This document shows, one piece after another, positions 17,300 to 25,546 of a stretch of DNA of 64,000 nt. Each line of letters begins with the position of its first letter. The stretch's first letter is position 1. The DNA lies in NCBI GenBank assembly GCA_903905455.1, contig CAIVGN010000142.1:1-64000 (forward strand). The letters run 5' to 3'. Source of the DNA: an uncultured Archangium sp. (GTDB lineage: Bacteria; Myxococcota; Myxococcia; Myxococcales; Myxococcaceae). The notes under the pieces are model-generated. The model was not told the DNA's origin and made no database searches. It was given only the letters and a program-made list of their open reading frames with translations. Position numbers and translations under genes: made by a program.

Positions 17300-19897
17300 G
17301 TGCATCGCCTTTCTGCCCTGCTCCTGCTGCTGGCCGTGTCGGCGTTCGCGCAGACGGCCCCGAAGATGCCCACGCTGGTCAAGCCCGTCGAACCGGTGTT
17401 CCCGGCCTCGCTCGCGGACGCAGGCGTGGGCGGCGTGGTGGTGATGGAGATCGACATCGGCGTCGACGGCAAGGTGATGGAGGTGAAGGTCATCACCAGC
17501 GCGGGTCCGGAGTTCGACGCGGCCGCGGTGACCGCCGCCAGGCAGCTCGAGTTCACGCCCGCGGAGTTCGACGGCAAGCCGACGCCGGTGCGCATCCAGT
17601 ACTCGAGCCAGTTCGTGGTGCAGCAGCAGGTGGTCGAGGTGGCAGTCGCGCAGGACGCCGGCGTCCCCGTGGTGAACTTCAAGGGGCAGCTGGTGACGGC
17701 CGGCACGCGCGAGCCGGTGGCCATCGCCACCGTCACCGTGGGCACCGCGCAGGCCGAGGCCGATGGAGAAGGCCGCTTCGAGTTGGCCGACGTGCCCACC
17801 GGCACCCTCGAGGTGAAGGTGACGGCGCCGGGCCACGAGCCCTTCGTCGCCACCGAGGAGATCAAGGCCGGGGAGCGCACCGAGGTCCGTTACGTGCTGC
17901 GCGCCACGGGTGACCCGAACGTGACGGTGGTGCGGGGCACGAAGGATCGCCGCGAGGTGGCGCAGGTGAAGCTGACCCAGTCCGAGTTCCGCATGGTCGC
18001 CGGTTCGCGCAACGACGCCTTCAAGGTGGTGCAGAACCTGCCGGGCGTGGCGAGGTCACCGTTCGGTGGCTCGGCGCTGGTGGTGCGCGGCAGCAAGGCG
18101 TGGGACTCGCGCATCTACGTCGACGAGATCCAGATCCCCCAGCTGTTCCACTTCGCGGGGCTCAACGCGACGTTCAACTCGGCGACCATCGAGAGCATCG
18201 CGTTCCAGCCGGGCAACTTCGGCGTCGACTACGGCCGCAGCATCGGTGGCCTGGTGCAGGCCGAGGTGAAGACGCCCAGCAAGAAGGGCGTGCACGGCGC
18301 GGTGGACCTCAACTTCTTCGACGTCTCGGCGAACGTCGAGGCGCCGGTCAGCGACACCTGGAGCATGTCGGCCGCCGGTCGCTTCGGCCTCGCGCAGCTC
18401 ACGGTGCCCTTCGCCATCAAGACCTTCGTGCCACCCGCGTTCCAGAACCAGCTGGGCTTCGCGCGGGCGCCGCAGTTCTGGGACTACCAGGTACGCGCCG
18501 AGCGCAAGGTGGCCAACAGCCGCAACCGCGTCTTCATCACCGTCTTCGGCTCGTCGGACAGCTGGGCGTTTCTCCAGGCCAACCCGCTCCTGGACAGCGA
18601 CGTGGAAGGCAACCGGGGCGCCGCGAGCAACGCGCAACTCTACAACCGCCTCGTGGTGGGCATCGACCAGAAGCTCAGCGATCGCGTGACCTTCGTCTCC
18701 CGCAACTCGGTGGGCTTCGACATCAACGAGCAGCAGGGCGCGACCACCGAGGTCTTCTTCCGCGCCACCCAGTTCCCCATCCAACTGCGCGAGCGGTTCC
18801 GCATCGACGTGCCCGAGGCGAAGCTGGTGTTCGGCGCGGGCCTCGACGCGCTGATCACCCCGGCGCTGCTCGACGCGCAGCAGCCCCCGCCGTTCAAGGC
18901 CAACCAGCTGCCCGACCCCTACGTCACCCGGCGGCTCATCGCGCAGACCGAGGCGCGCACCTACGTCGAGCCGGGCCTCTACGTCGACGCCACGTGGACG
19001 CCCTTCGAGTCGCTGCAGGTGCGCGGCGGCCTGCGCTTCGACGGCGAGCTGACGACGATGAAGAAGGCGTGGGTCAACCCGCGGCTCTCGGCGCAGTGGC
19101 AGTTGCTTCCGCAGCTCGCGATCAAGGGCGGCGTGGCCATGTACCAGCAGCCCCCCGACTATCGCACCGGGCAGCTCTCGCCGGTCTTCGGCAACCCGGA
19201 CCTGCTGCCCGAAGGTGCGTGGCACTTCATGCTCGGCGCAGAGGCGAAGCTCTTCGACCTCTTCGAGTTGAACGTGCAGGGCTACTACAAGCCCCTCTTC
19301 AACCAGGCGAGGCAGACGCTCGCCAGCGGCGAGGGCAGCGACATCAACATCGCCGGCAACGAGACCCGGTACACCAGCGCGGGCTACGGGCGCGCGTACG
19401 GCGGCGAGGTGCTGCTGCGCCTGCGGCCCACGCGCTACTTCACGGGCTGGGTGGCCTACAGCCTGAGCCGCTTCGAGCGCGACTACTTCGGCGGGGTGCA
19501 GTTCGCGCCGGGACCGCTCGACCAACCGCACAACCTGATCATCGTGGGCTCGGTGAAGTTGCCGTGGGACCTGAGCCTCGGCCTGCGCTTCCGCTACGCG
19601 TCGGGACCGCTGGTGACGCCGGTGCTCGCCTCGCTCTTCGACGCCAGCGGCAACTACTCGGTGCCCCTGCCCGGGTTGCCCTGGAGCCAGCGCCTGCCCG
19701 ACTTCTTCCAGCTCGACGCGCGGCTCGACAAGCGCTTCGTCTTCGACGCGTGGACCTTCGTGGTCTACCTCGACGTGCAGAACGTGACGAACCAGCAGAA
19801 CCCCGAAGCGCTCTTCTACAACCACAACTATTCGCAGTCGGCCTACGTGACGGGCATTCCGATTCTGCCCACGCTGGGCGTGAGAGGAGAGTGGTGA
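17300..19897 (+). CDS. TonB-dependent outer-membrane receptor with N-terminal TonB_C-like and regulatory domains
   Basis: An 865-residue protein. Residues 1-18 are a signal peptide ending SAFA. Residues 28-105 read like a TonB C-terminal domain (PVEPVFPASL, VVVMEIDIGVDGKV, ARQLEFTPAEFDGKP). Residues 125-200 are a carboxypeptidase-regulatory-like beta domain. A plug follows (about 210-330, VVQNLPGV, VRGSKAWDSRIYVDEI) and then an outer-membrane beta barrel ending in VRGEW with a terminal aromatic residue. It should import a ligand using TonB/ExbBD energy; the ligand is unknown. The GTG at 17300 starts the signal peptide. The stop overlaps the next lipoprotein ATG (TGATG). The TonB_C-like domain on the receptor itself is unusual. 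Confidence 0.88.
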   Translation: MHRLSALLLLLAVSAFAQTAPKMPTLVKPVEPVFPASLADAGVGGVVVMEIDIGVDGKVMEVKVITSAGPEFDAAAVTAARQLEFTPAEFDGKPTPVRIQYSSQFVVQQQVVEVAVAQDAGVPVVNFKGQLVTAGTREPVAIATVTVGTAQAEADGEGRFELADVPTGTLEVKVTAPGHEPFVATEEIKAGERTEVRYVLRATGDPNVTVVRGTKDRREVAQVKLTQSEFRMVAGSRNDAFKVVQNLPGVARSPFGGSALVVRGSKAWDSRIYVDEIQIPQLFHFAGLNATFNSATIESIAFQPGNFGVDYGRSIGGLVQAEVKTPSKKGVHGAVDLNFFDVSANVEAPVSDTWSMSAAGRFGLAQLTVPFAIKTFVPPAFQNQLGFARAPQFWDYQVRAERKVANSRNRVFITVFGSSDSWAFLQANPLLDSDVEGNRGAASNAQLYNRLVVGIDQKLSDRVTFVSRNSVGFDINEQQGATTEVFFRATQFPIQLRERFRIDVPEAKLVFGAGLDALITPALLDAQQPPPFKANQLPDPYVTRRLIAQTEARTYVEPGLYVDATWTPFESLQVRGGLRFDGELTTMKKAWVNPRLSAQWQLLPQLAIKGGVAMYQQPPDYRTGQLSPVFGNPDLLPEGAWHFMLGAEAKLFDLFELNVQGYYKPLFNQARQTLASGEGSDINIAGNETRYTSAGYGRAYGGEVLLRLRPTRYFTGWVAYSLSRFERDYFGGVQFAPGPLDQPHNLIIVGSVKLPWDLSLGLRFRYASGPLVTPVLASLFDASGNYSVPLPGLPWSQRLPDFFQLDARLDKRFVFDAWTFVVYLDVQNVTNQQNPEALFYNHNYSQSAYVTGIPILPTLGVRGEW

Positions 19898-21093
19898 TGC
19901 GCGCGCTCCCGTTGATGAGCCTGGTGTTGGTGACCGGTTGCGGGGTGCAGTTCACGCCCGAGACGCTGGTCGACTCGTTGCGCGTGCTCTCGGTGACCGC
20001 CGAGCCGCCCGAGGTGGCGCCCGGTGAGCTGGCGACGATGTCGGTGCTCTTCGGAGACCCGACGCGCGTGGGCCAGCCGACGACGGTGATCTGGGTGGGC
20101 TGCGAGCCCGACCCGCTCGACCTGAACCGCAGCGCCTGCAACGACGCCTCGTTCCTCATCAAGCCCACGTTGATCACCGACTACCCGCCGGGGCTCAAGC
20201 TGCTCGGCTTCAGCAGGCAGGCCGCGTACGCGGCGTCACCCGGCGTGTTCGACGTGCTGCCGGCCGACGACCTGATTCGCACCAACGGCAGCATCGGGCA
20301 GGTCATCGCCATCGTGATCGCCGAGGCGGTCGACGTGTCGGCCATGGGCGACGAGGTGAAGCAGGTCTTCCAGCGCATCGAGGACAAGGTGACGCCGGCG
20401 GCCATCGCCATCACCCGCGTGGTGGTCAGCGAGAAGGCGCAGAAGAACCACAACCCGCAGATCGACAACCTCACCTTCGACGGCGCGCCGCTGCCCCTCG
20501 GGGGACGGCTCCAGGTCAAGGCGGGCCAGAAGGTGTCCCTGGGGGTCGACGTGCCCGAGTCGTCGCGCGAGCACTACACCGAGGTGCAGCCGTCCGGCCC
20601 AGTGGAGAAGCAGGAGAAGGTGGTGGGCGCCTGGTACTCGAGCGGCGGCCGCTTCAGCCAGGAGCGCTTCGACGTCGTCGACACCGCGCCGACGATCTTC
20701 ACCGCGCCGGGCTCGGCCGAGTTCCCCGAAGACCCGGTGCCCGAGAAGCGCAGCGGGCAGCTGTGGCTGGTGGTGCGTGACAACCGCGGCGCGCAGGCCT
20801 TCCAGCAGTTCCGGTACTTCGTGTGCGACGAGTCGCTGGCCACGCCCAGGGTGACGGGCCTCACGGTGAGCACTTCGGAGACCGAGCCGGTGGTGGTCAC
20901 CGGGCAGAACATGGACAAGGTGCTCGACATCGTCATCGGCGGCGTCGCGCTCACCAACGGCACCTACAGCGCCTCGCGCGGGGCCTTCGTGGGGTTTCTC
21001 TCGGGGCTGGCGCCGGGCATCCCGTACCCGGTCACCATGCGCGGCCAGAACTGCTCATCCGTGGACACCGGGCTCACCTACACCGTGCCGTGA
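19897..21093 (+). CDS. Lipoprotein partner of the TonB receptor
   Basis: A 398-residue protein with a lipoprotein signal ending LVTGC, lipidated Cys15. The middle is beta-rich. The last 85 residues resemble an IPT/TIG or Ig-like domain (PRVTGLTVSTSETEPVVVTGQNMDKV). It is translationally coupled to the receptor through TGATG, so it is probably a surface or periplasmic partner that helps bind the ligand, analogous to SusD-like roles but without SusD sequence features. No homologue recognised. An AT-richer inverted repeat follows 17 bases after the stop. Confidence 0.8.
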   Translation: MRALPLMSLVLVTGCGVQFTPETLVDSLRVLSVTAEPPEVAPGELATMSVLFGDPTRVGQPTTVIWVGCEPDPLDLNRSACNDASFLIKPTLITDYPPGLKLLGFSRQAAYAASPGVFDVLPADDLIRTNGSIGQVIAIVIAEAVDVSAMGDEVKQVFQRIEDKVTPAAIAITRVVVSEKAQKNHNPQIDNLTFDGAPLPLGGRLQVKAGQKVSLGVDVPESSREHYTEVQPSGPVEKQEKVVGAWYSSGGRFSQERFDVVDTAPTIFTAPGSAEFPEDPVPEKRSGQLWLVVRDNRGAQAFQQFRYFVCDESLATPRVTGLTVSTSETEPVVVTGQNMDKVLDIVIGGVALTNGTYSASRGAFVGFLSGLAPGIPYPVTMRGQNCSSVDTGLTYTVP

Positions 21094-21109
21094 GCGCCAG
21101 CCCCGCACC

Positions 21110-21142
21110 ATGAAAACTCGACATTCGATATCGAGTTTTCAT
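21110..21142 (+). terminator. Perfect 12-bp inverted repeat after the receptor operon
   Basis: ATGAAAACTCGA and its exact complement TCGAGTTTTCAT are separated by nine bases (CATTCGATA). It stands out as the most AT-rich segment in the neighbourhood. The position, directly after the receptor/lipoprotein operon and before the PH-domain genes, fits a terminator. The right arm contains TTTT but no long T-tract follows, so an operator for the downstream genes is an alternative. Confidence 0.5.
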
Positions 21143-21186
21143 GGCAGTCCGTCGACAGTCGAACGCGGGCTACGGTGCCGCGCTCC

Positions 21187-21702
21187 ATGAAACCGAACGA
21201 CCTCGCCGCGCTCGAGAAGCGCGTGCACCCCATCACCCGCCCCGAGCCCGCGCTGCTGTGGATGTACGCGTTGAGCTCGCTGGCGCTGCTGTGCGCCGCG
21301 CCCGTCGCGCTCATTCCGCTCTATTTCCGCTACCACACGCTCTGGTACCGCTTCGACGCCACCGGCGTGTCCATGGGCTACGGCATCCTCTTCCGCCGCG
21401 AGATGCAGCTGACCTACCAGCGCATGCAGGACATCCACCTCTCGCAGAACATCCTCGAGCGCTGGCTGGGCATTGGCACCGTCACCGTGCAGACCGCGGG
21501 CTCCGGCGCCGGGGGCAACCTGGCCATCGTGGGCGTGAAGGACTTCAACGCCATCCGCGACTACCTCTACGCGAAGATGCGCGGGGTGCAGGCCCACGAG
21601 CCGGCGCCTTCCACCGACGCCACGGACGCGGTGCTGGTGGAGATCCGCGACGCGCTCACCGACGCCGCCCGGGCGCTGGCGGAGAAGAAAGGAGCGGCGT
21701 GA
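21187..21702 (+). CDS. PH-domain (bPH2) membrane protein, YdbS-like
   Basis: A 171-residue protein. Two hydrophobic segments (about 24-42 and a partial second) precede a bacterial PH-like domain of the DUF304/bPH2 type (TLWYRFDATGVSMGYGILFRRE, LTYQRMQDIHLSQNILERWLG, VTVQTAG). In YdbS/YdbT-type pairs these act at the membrane and have been linked to resistance or stress, but the role is not firmly known. The ATG at 21187 is preferred over an upstream GTG at 21175. The stop overlaps the next gene, another PH-domain protein, as TGATG. Confidence 0.8.
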   Translation: MKPNDLAALEKRVHPITRPEPALLWMYALSSLALLCAAPVALIPLYFRYHTLWYRFDATGVSMGYGILFRREMQLTYQRMQDIHLSQNILERWLGIGTVTVQTAGSGAGGNLAIVGVKDFNAIRDYLYAKMRGVQAHEPAPSTDATDAVLVEIRDALTDAARALAEKKGAA

Positions 21703-22400
21703 TGGAGCTGCTGCTGCGGCTGCTCAAGCCGATCTTCCTGCCCCTGCTCAAGTTGGACCTCGAGCCGCCCCACCTCCCCGAGGGGAGCTCGCTGGTGCGC
21801 AGCCTCAAGCCGTCCGAGCGGTGGCTCGCCTACCGCTACCTGCAGACGCTCTTCGGGTTCCTGAACCAGTTCATCGGCACGGGCATCGCGGTGATCGCCC
21901 TGGTGGCGAAGTTGAAGGGCTGGGGCCTGCTCATCGCCCTGGGGATCTTCGCGGTGCAGGCCTTCGTGATCGGCCTCGCGCTGGTCACCACCCGGGTCGA
22001 CTTCGAGCTGCGCCACTACCTCGTGGGGGATCGCTCGCTGCGCGTGGCCCGGGGCGCGTGGAAACGGGAGGAGGTCACCTTGAGCTACGCCAACGTGCAG
22101 AACCTCGAGGTCACCCAGGGCCCGCTGGAGCGCTTCTTCGGCTTCAAGTCGCTCACCATCTCCACCGCCGGGGCCGACACCACGCCAGGCGCCGAGAACT
22201 CCCACCTGGTCACGTTGGTAGGGCTCGAGCAGGCCGACGAGGTGCGAGCACTGATTCTGGGAATGCTGAAAGAGCAACGAGACTCGGGGCTTGGAGAGCC
22301 GCAGCACCTGGCGGCGTCGACCTCGGGTGGGCTGTCCATCGCCCGGCTGCACGAAATCAGGGCCGCCGCTCAGGCGTTGAGGCAGGCCGCCCGATCGTGA
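21702..22400 (+). CDS. PH-domain (bPH2) membrane protein, second of pair
   Basis: A 232-residue protein. Two membrane segments (about 48-68 and 72-95) are followed by a PH-like domain with VDFELRHYLVGDRSLRVARG, SYANVQNLEVTQGPLERFFG and LTISTAG. It shares this layout with the preceding gene and is translationally coupled to it, so the two probably form one membrane complex. Around 30 residues of the C-terminus are extra and Ala/Arg-rich. No gene nearby suggests a specific substrate. Confidence 0.8.
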   Translation: MELLLRLLKPIFLPLLKLDLEPPHLPEGSSLVRSLKPSERWLAYRYLQTLFGFLNQFIGTGIAVIALVAKLKGWGLLIALGIFAVQAFVIGLALVTTRVDFELRHYLVGDRSLRVARGAWKREEVTLSYANVQNLEVTQGPLERFFGFKSLTISTAGADTTPGAENSHLVTLVGLEQADEVRALILGMLKEQRDSGLGEPQHLAASTSGGLSIARLHEIRAAAQALRQAARS

Positions 22401-22426
22401 CGATCGCGTGGGGTCGTGCGTTTCCG

Positions 22427-22457
22427 TTGACTTTGGTCACCCAGCGCACGAGATAAC
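22427..22457 (+). promoter_or_regulatory. Sigma-70-type promoter for exbB-exbD-tonB
   Basis: TTGACT (22427-22432) and GATAAC (22452-22457) are separated by 19 bases, slightly longer than ideal. The start of transcription would fall near 22464, giving a leader of about 27 bases before the ATG at 22491. This is one of the clearest vegetative promoter candidates in the window. Confidence 0.5.
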
Positions 22458-22490
22458 CTCCTCTTTTCAAGCCCTTCCTCTCCAGGTTCC

Positions 22491-23168
22491 ATGACTCCGT
22501 TTCTCTTGTTGGCGCAGATGGGTGAGCAGCACCAGGGTGGTTGGCTCAGCGGCAAGCTGCTCGGCATTTTGACCGGCGACGCCGAGTGGGTCCTGTGGAT
22601 CCTGGCGATCTTCTCCGTCATCTCCTTCGCGGTGATGCTCGAGCGCGGCATCTACTTTTCGACCCACGGCCTGCCCAACAGCGACGACGTGTTGATCAAG
22701 CTGGCCAAGGGCGACCTGGCGGCGGTCAAGACGGCCATCGGCACGCGCCAGGGCATGGAAGCCGCGGTGCTCCGCGAGGGCATGGAATGGGTCGATCGCG
22801 GCCCCGACTCGGTGCAGGAAGTGATCGACGCGACGATGGCCATCCAGCGCCCGCGCTACGAGCGGTTCCTCTCCATCCTCGGCACCATGGGCAGCAACAC
22901 CCCGTTCATCGGCCTGTTCGGCACGGTGCTCGGCATCATCAAGGCCTTCAAGGATCTCGGCCTCTCGAGCGCCAAGGGCGCCGAGGTGCAGTCCACGGTG
23001 ATGGCCGGCATCTCCGAGGCGCTGGTGGCCACGGCCGTCGGCCTCGCCGTCGCCATCCCCGCGGTCATTGGCTACAACATCCTGCAGCGCTCGGTGAAGA
23101 ACACCGTGGCGCGCTCCACCGCGCTGGGCCACGCGCTGGTCGGTCACCTCCGCGCGACGGGGAAGTAA
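22491..23168 (+). CDS. exbB: ExbB/TolQ/MotA family proton-channel protein
   Basis: A 225-residue inner-membrane protein. Three membrane segments (about 33-53, 130-150 and 170-195) and the conserved block GTMGSNTPFIGLFGTVLGII mark the MotA/TolQ/ExbB family. The channel uses proton motive force to drive TonB (or TolA/motility) work. ExbD and a TonB-like gene follow immediately, so TonB energisation is the best assignment. Myxobacteria carry many paralogues, including gliding-motor proteins. The start has no strong binding site; the promoter lies directly upstream. Confidence 0.9.
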   Translation: MTPFLLLAQMGEQHQGGWLSGKLLGILTGDAEWVLWILAIFSVISFAVMLERGIYFSTHGLPNSDDVLIKLAKGDLAAVKTAIGTRQGMEAAVLREGMEWVDRGPDSVQEVIDATMAIQRPRYERFLSILGTMGSNTPFIGLFGTVLGIIKAFKDLGLSSAKGAEVQSTVMAGISEALVATAVGLAVAIPAVIGYNILQRSVKNTVARSTALGHALVGHLRATGK

Positions 23169-23171
23169 GCG

Positions 23172-23600
<429 letters not shown>

Positions 23601-23640
23601 AGAGGAACCGGCGCGGCGCCCCCGGGCGTCGTACCGAGTC

Positions 23641-24420
23641 GTGACGACGATGAGCTCCAGCAGCACCCCCTTCAAGCGCGAGGAAGACCGGAGCCTGTGG
23701 CTCTTCGTAGGCATGCTCGTGCTCTCCATGGGAGGTCACGTCGCGGGCATGCTGGTGATGCCCGGGGCCCTGGCCCGCGGTGAGCGGCCCCGGCGCGTGG
23801 AGATGGAGTTCTACGAGCCGCCGCCCCCGCCCCCCAAGGTCGAGGAGCCGAAGAAGGAAGAGCCCAAGCCGCTGGAGCAGGTGAAGGTCAAGCCGCCCCC
23901 GGTGAAGCTCGCCGAGAAGGTGCCGCCGCCCAAGGAAGACCTGCCGCCGCCGCCCAACGACGCGCCGCCGCCGGAGACTCCGAACAAGCCGGTGCCGATC
24001 ATCGTGGGCATCTCGATGTCGTCGACCACCGCCGCCGGGGGCTTCGCGGTGCAGGTGGGCAACACCACCTACGGCAAGACCTCGGACAAGATCACCGACC
24101 CCTCGCAGGTCAAGGCCTACAACGCGCCGAAGTACGCGCCGCCGGGCGGAGCCGACACCGAGCCGGTGATGTTGGGCGAGGTGAAGATCCCCTACCCCGA
24201 CGAGGCGAAGAAGAACGAGATCGAGGGCTCGGTGCGCCTCAAGGTGAGCTTGAACCCCGAGGGCCAGGTGACCGAGGTCGCGGTGATCAGCGGCCCCGGC
24301 TACGGGCTCAACGAGGCGGCCCGCGAGGCGCTGCGCAAGTTCCGCTTCAAGCCGGCCACCAAGGGCGGCGAGGCCGTGGGCTACACCTTCGTGTACACGT
24401 ACACCTTCCTGCTCGATTGA
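23641..24420 (+). CDS. tonB: TonB-like energy transducer
   Basis: A 259-residue protein. One N-terminal membrane segment (about 19-40) precedes a Pro/Lys/Glu-rich rod (about 58-120, PPPPPPKVEEPKKEEPKP). A C-terminal TonB domain follows (about 175-259, VKIPYPDEAKKNEIEGSVRLKV, LRKFRFKPA). It would span the periplasm and deliver ExbBD energy to outer-membrane receptors such as the one at 17300. The GTG at 23641 is used here; the ATG at 23650 is equally possible. The stop codon overlaps a TTGACG that may be the -35 box of the toxin-antitoxin promoter. Confidence 0.9.
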   Translation: MTTMSSSSTPFKREEDRSLWLFVGMLVLSMGGHVAGMLVMPGALARGERPRRVEMEFYEPPPPPPKVEEPKKEEPKPLEQVKVKPPPVKLAEKVPPPKEDLPPPPNDAPPPETPNKPVPIIVGISMSSTTAAGGFAVQVGNTTYGKTSDKITDPSQVKAYNAPKYAPPGGADTEPVMLGEVKIPYPDEAKKNEIEGSVRLKVSLNPEGQVTEVAVISGPGYGLNEAAREALRKFRFKPATKGGEAVGYTFVYTYTFLLD

Positions 24421-24466
24421 CGCGCTGCGCGGTCGCCGTACAGAATTCTGTACATGACCGTGTACA
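24417..24466 (+). promoter_or_regulatory. Toxin-antitoxin promoter/operator with TGTACA palindromes
   Basis: A perfect 16-base palindrome GTACAGAATTCTGTAC (24438-24453) abuts the antitoxin ATG at 24454. TGTACA occurs at 24449-24454 and again at 24461-24466. The yefM-yoeB operator of E. coli is known to use a long and a short palindrome with a TGTACA core, so this fits autorepression by the antitoxin. TTGACG at 24417-24422 and TACAGA near 24439 could be the promoter boxes, which would make the message nearly leaderless. Confidence 0.7.
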
Positions 24467-24759
24467 GCCGCGACATCGTCCCCCTGAGCGCCGCGCGGGC
24501 CCGCTTCTCGGAGCTGGTGGACGAGGCCAGGGCCGGCGACGACAAGATCATCACCAAGAACGGCGAGGCGTACGTCGCGGTGATCGACATCAAGAAGCTC
24601 GAGTACTTTCAGCAGCTCGATCTCCAGCAACAGGAACGAGAGAAGGCGCAGGACGTGCTGCGGGGTCTCGAGGACGTCGAGGCGGGCCGGGTGCTCACCG
24701 AGCGAGCGTTCAAGCTGTCGCTCAAGAAGCGCCTCGCGCGACTCAAGGCGAAGAAGTGA
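24454..24759 (+). CDS. Phd/YefM family antitoxin
   Basis: A 101-residue protein. The N-terminal half is the Phd/YefM DNA-binding fold (MTVYSRDIVPLSAARARFSEL, ITKNGEAYVAVIDIKKLEYF). The C-terminal half is a charged helix likely to wrap the toxin (VLTERAFKLSLKKRLARLKAKK). It should neutralise the toxin encoded next and repress its own promoter through the TGTACA palindromes that overlap the start. The ATG at 24454 lies inside the operator; a GTG at 24460 is an alternative. The stop overlaps the toxin GTG as GTGA. Confidence 0.88.
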   Translation: MTVYSRDIVPLSAARARFSELVDEARAGDDKIITKNGEAYVAVIDIKKLEYFQQLDLQQQEREKAQDVLRGLEDVEAGRVLTERAFKLSLKKRLARLKAKK

Positions 24760-25103
24760 AGCTGCTGCGGCTCGCGGTCACCGCCAACCTGGAGGCCAAC
24801 CTCGACGCCTTCGAAGCGGCCTCCGCCGGGGGAGATCAGACGGTCTTGTACCGCACCCTCGAGCGGCTCGAGGTGATGTGCCTGCTGCTGCGCCGGCAGC
24901 CCCACCTCGGGCGCCCGTATGTTTCGCCCAGCGCCGGCGACGAGGCCGCCCTCATCCTCGACATTCGCGAGCGGCTGGGCGGAGGCGAGGTGCGCGAGTT
25001 GGTGCTGGGCGAATACCTCGTGCTGTACCTCGCCGGGGCCAGGGCGCTGCACCTGTTGGCCATTCGCCACCACCGGCAGAACCGCTACGACTTCGGCGGC
25101 TGA
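24756..25103 (+). CDS. RelE/ParE-superfamily toxin
   Basis: A 115-residue protein overlapping the antitoxin stop (GTGA), so translation is coupled. The end of the protein has the RelE/ParE pattern of paired strands: VRELVLGEYLVLYLAGARALHLLAIRHHRQNRYDF. It lacks the short length typical of the smallest ParE toxins because of an extra 30-residue insert (about 45-75). RelE-type members cut mRNA at the ribosome and ParE-type members poison gyrase; which applies cannot be told from sequence. The pair sits between tonB and comEA-like genes with no other mobile features. Confidence 0.78.
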   Translation: MKLLRLAVTANLEANLDAFEAASAGGDQTVLYRTLERLEVMCLLLRRQPHLGRPYVSPSAGDEAALILDIRERLGGGEVRELVLGEYLVLYLAGARALHLLAIRHHRQNRYDFGG

Positions 25104-25254
25104 GAAACGAATCGGAGCGTCCGCGCCCCATCGCCCGGCGTCGACCTTCTCGCGGGCCCCACCCCACCGTTTCCCCGCGAACGACCGTTGGCACGGCCGC
25201 TGCTCAACCGTCCTGCACGCCGGCACTGGGGTCGGCGCACAAGGGAGGCGGGCA

Positions 25255-25545
25255 GTGGAGAACAGCAACACCAACAACAAGAGGCTCCAGGTGTTCTCGA
25301 TCAAGGAGATCACCGACGGGGAAGAGAAGAGGTCGATCTGGGTGAAGGCGGGCTCGGCGTGGCGCAACCGCGACGGGAGCTTCAACGTCTACCTCGACGT
25401 GCTCCCGCTCGACGGGAAGCTGCACGTGCGCGAGGCCCTCGACGAGAAGCGCGCGGCGAGCAACGGCAACACCAGCAGCACTTCGTCGGCGAATGGTTCG
25501 CAGACGCAGCCGGCCCTGACGGCCGATTCGATGGGAGGACACTGA
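25255..25545 (+). CDS. Small conserved-looking protein ahead of ComEA-like gene
   Basis: A 96-residue soluble protein beginning at GTG 25255 with AGGGAGG eight bases upstream. Residues 10-65 look globular (LQVFSIKEITDGEEKRSIWVKAGSAW, FNVYLDVLPLDGKLHVREAL). The last 30 are Ser/Asn/Thr-rich. There is no signal peptide. Its stop is one base from the downstream ATG, so it is co-transcribed with the ComEA-like gene. I do not recognise the family. The 150 bases upstream, after the toxin gene, contain no gene that I can support. Confidence 0.7.
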   Translation: MENSNTNNKRLQVFSIKEITDGEEKRSIWVKAGSAWRNRDGSFNVYLDVLPLDGKLHVREALDEKRAASNGNTSSTSSANGSQTQPALTADSMGGH

Positions 25546-25546
25546 A

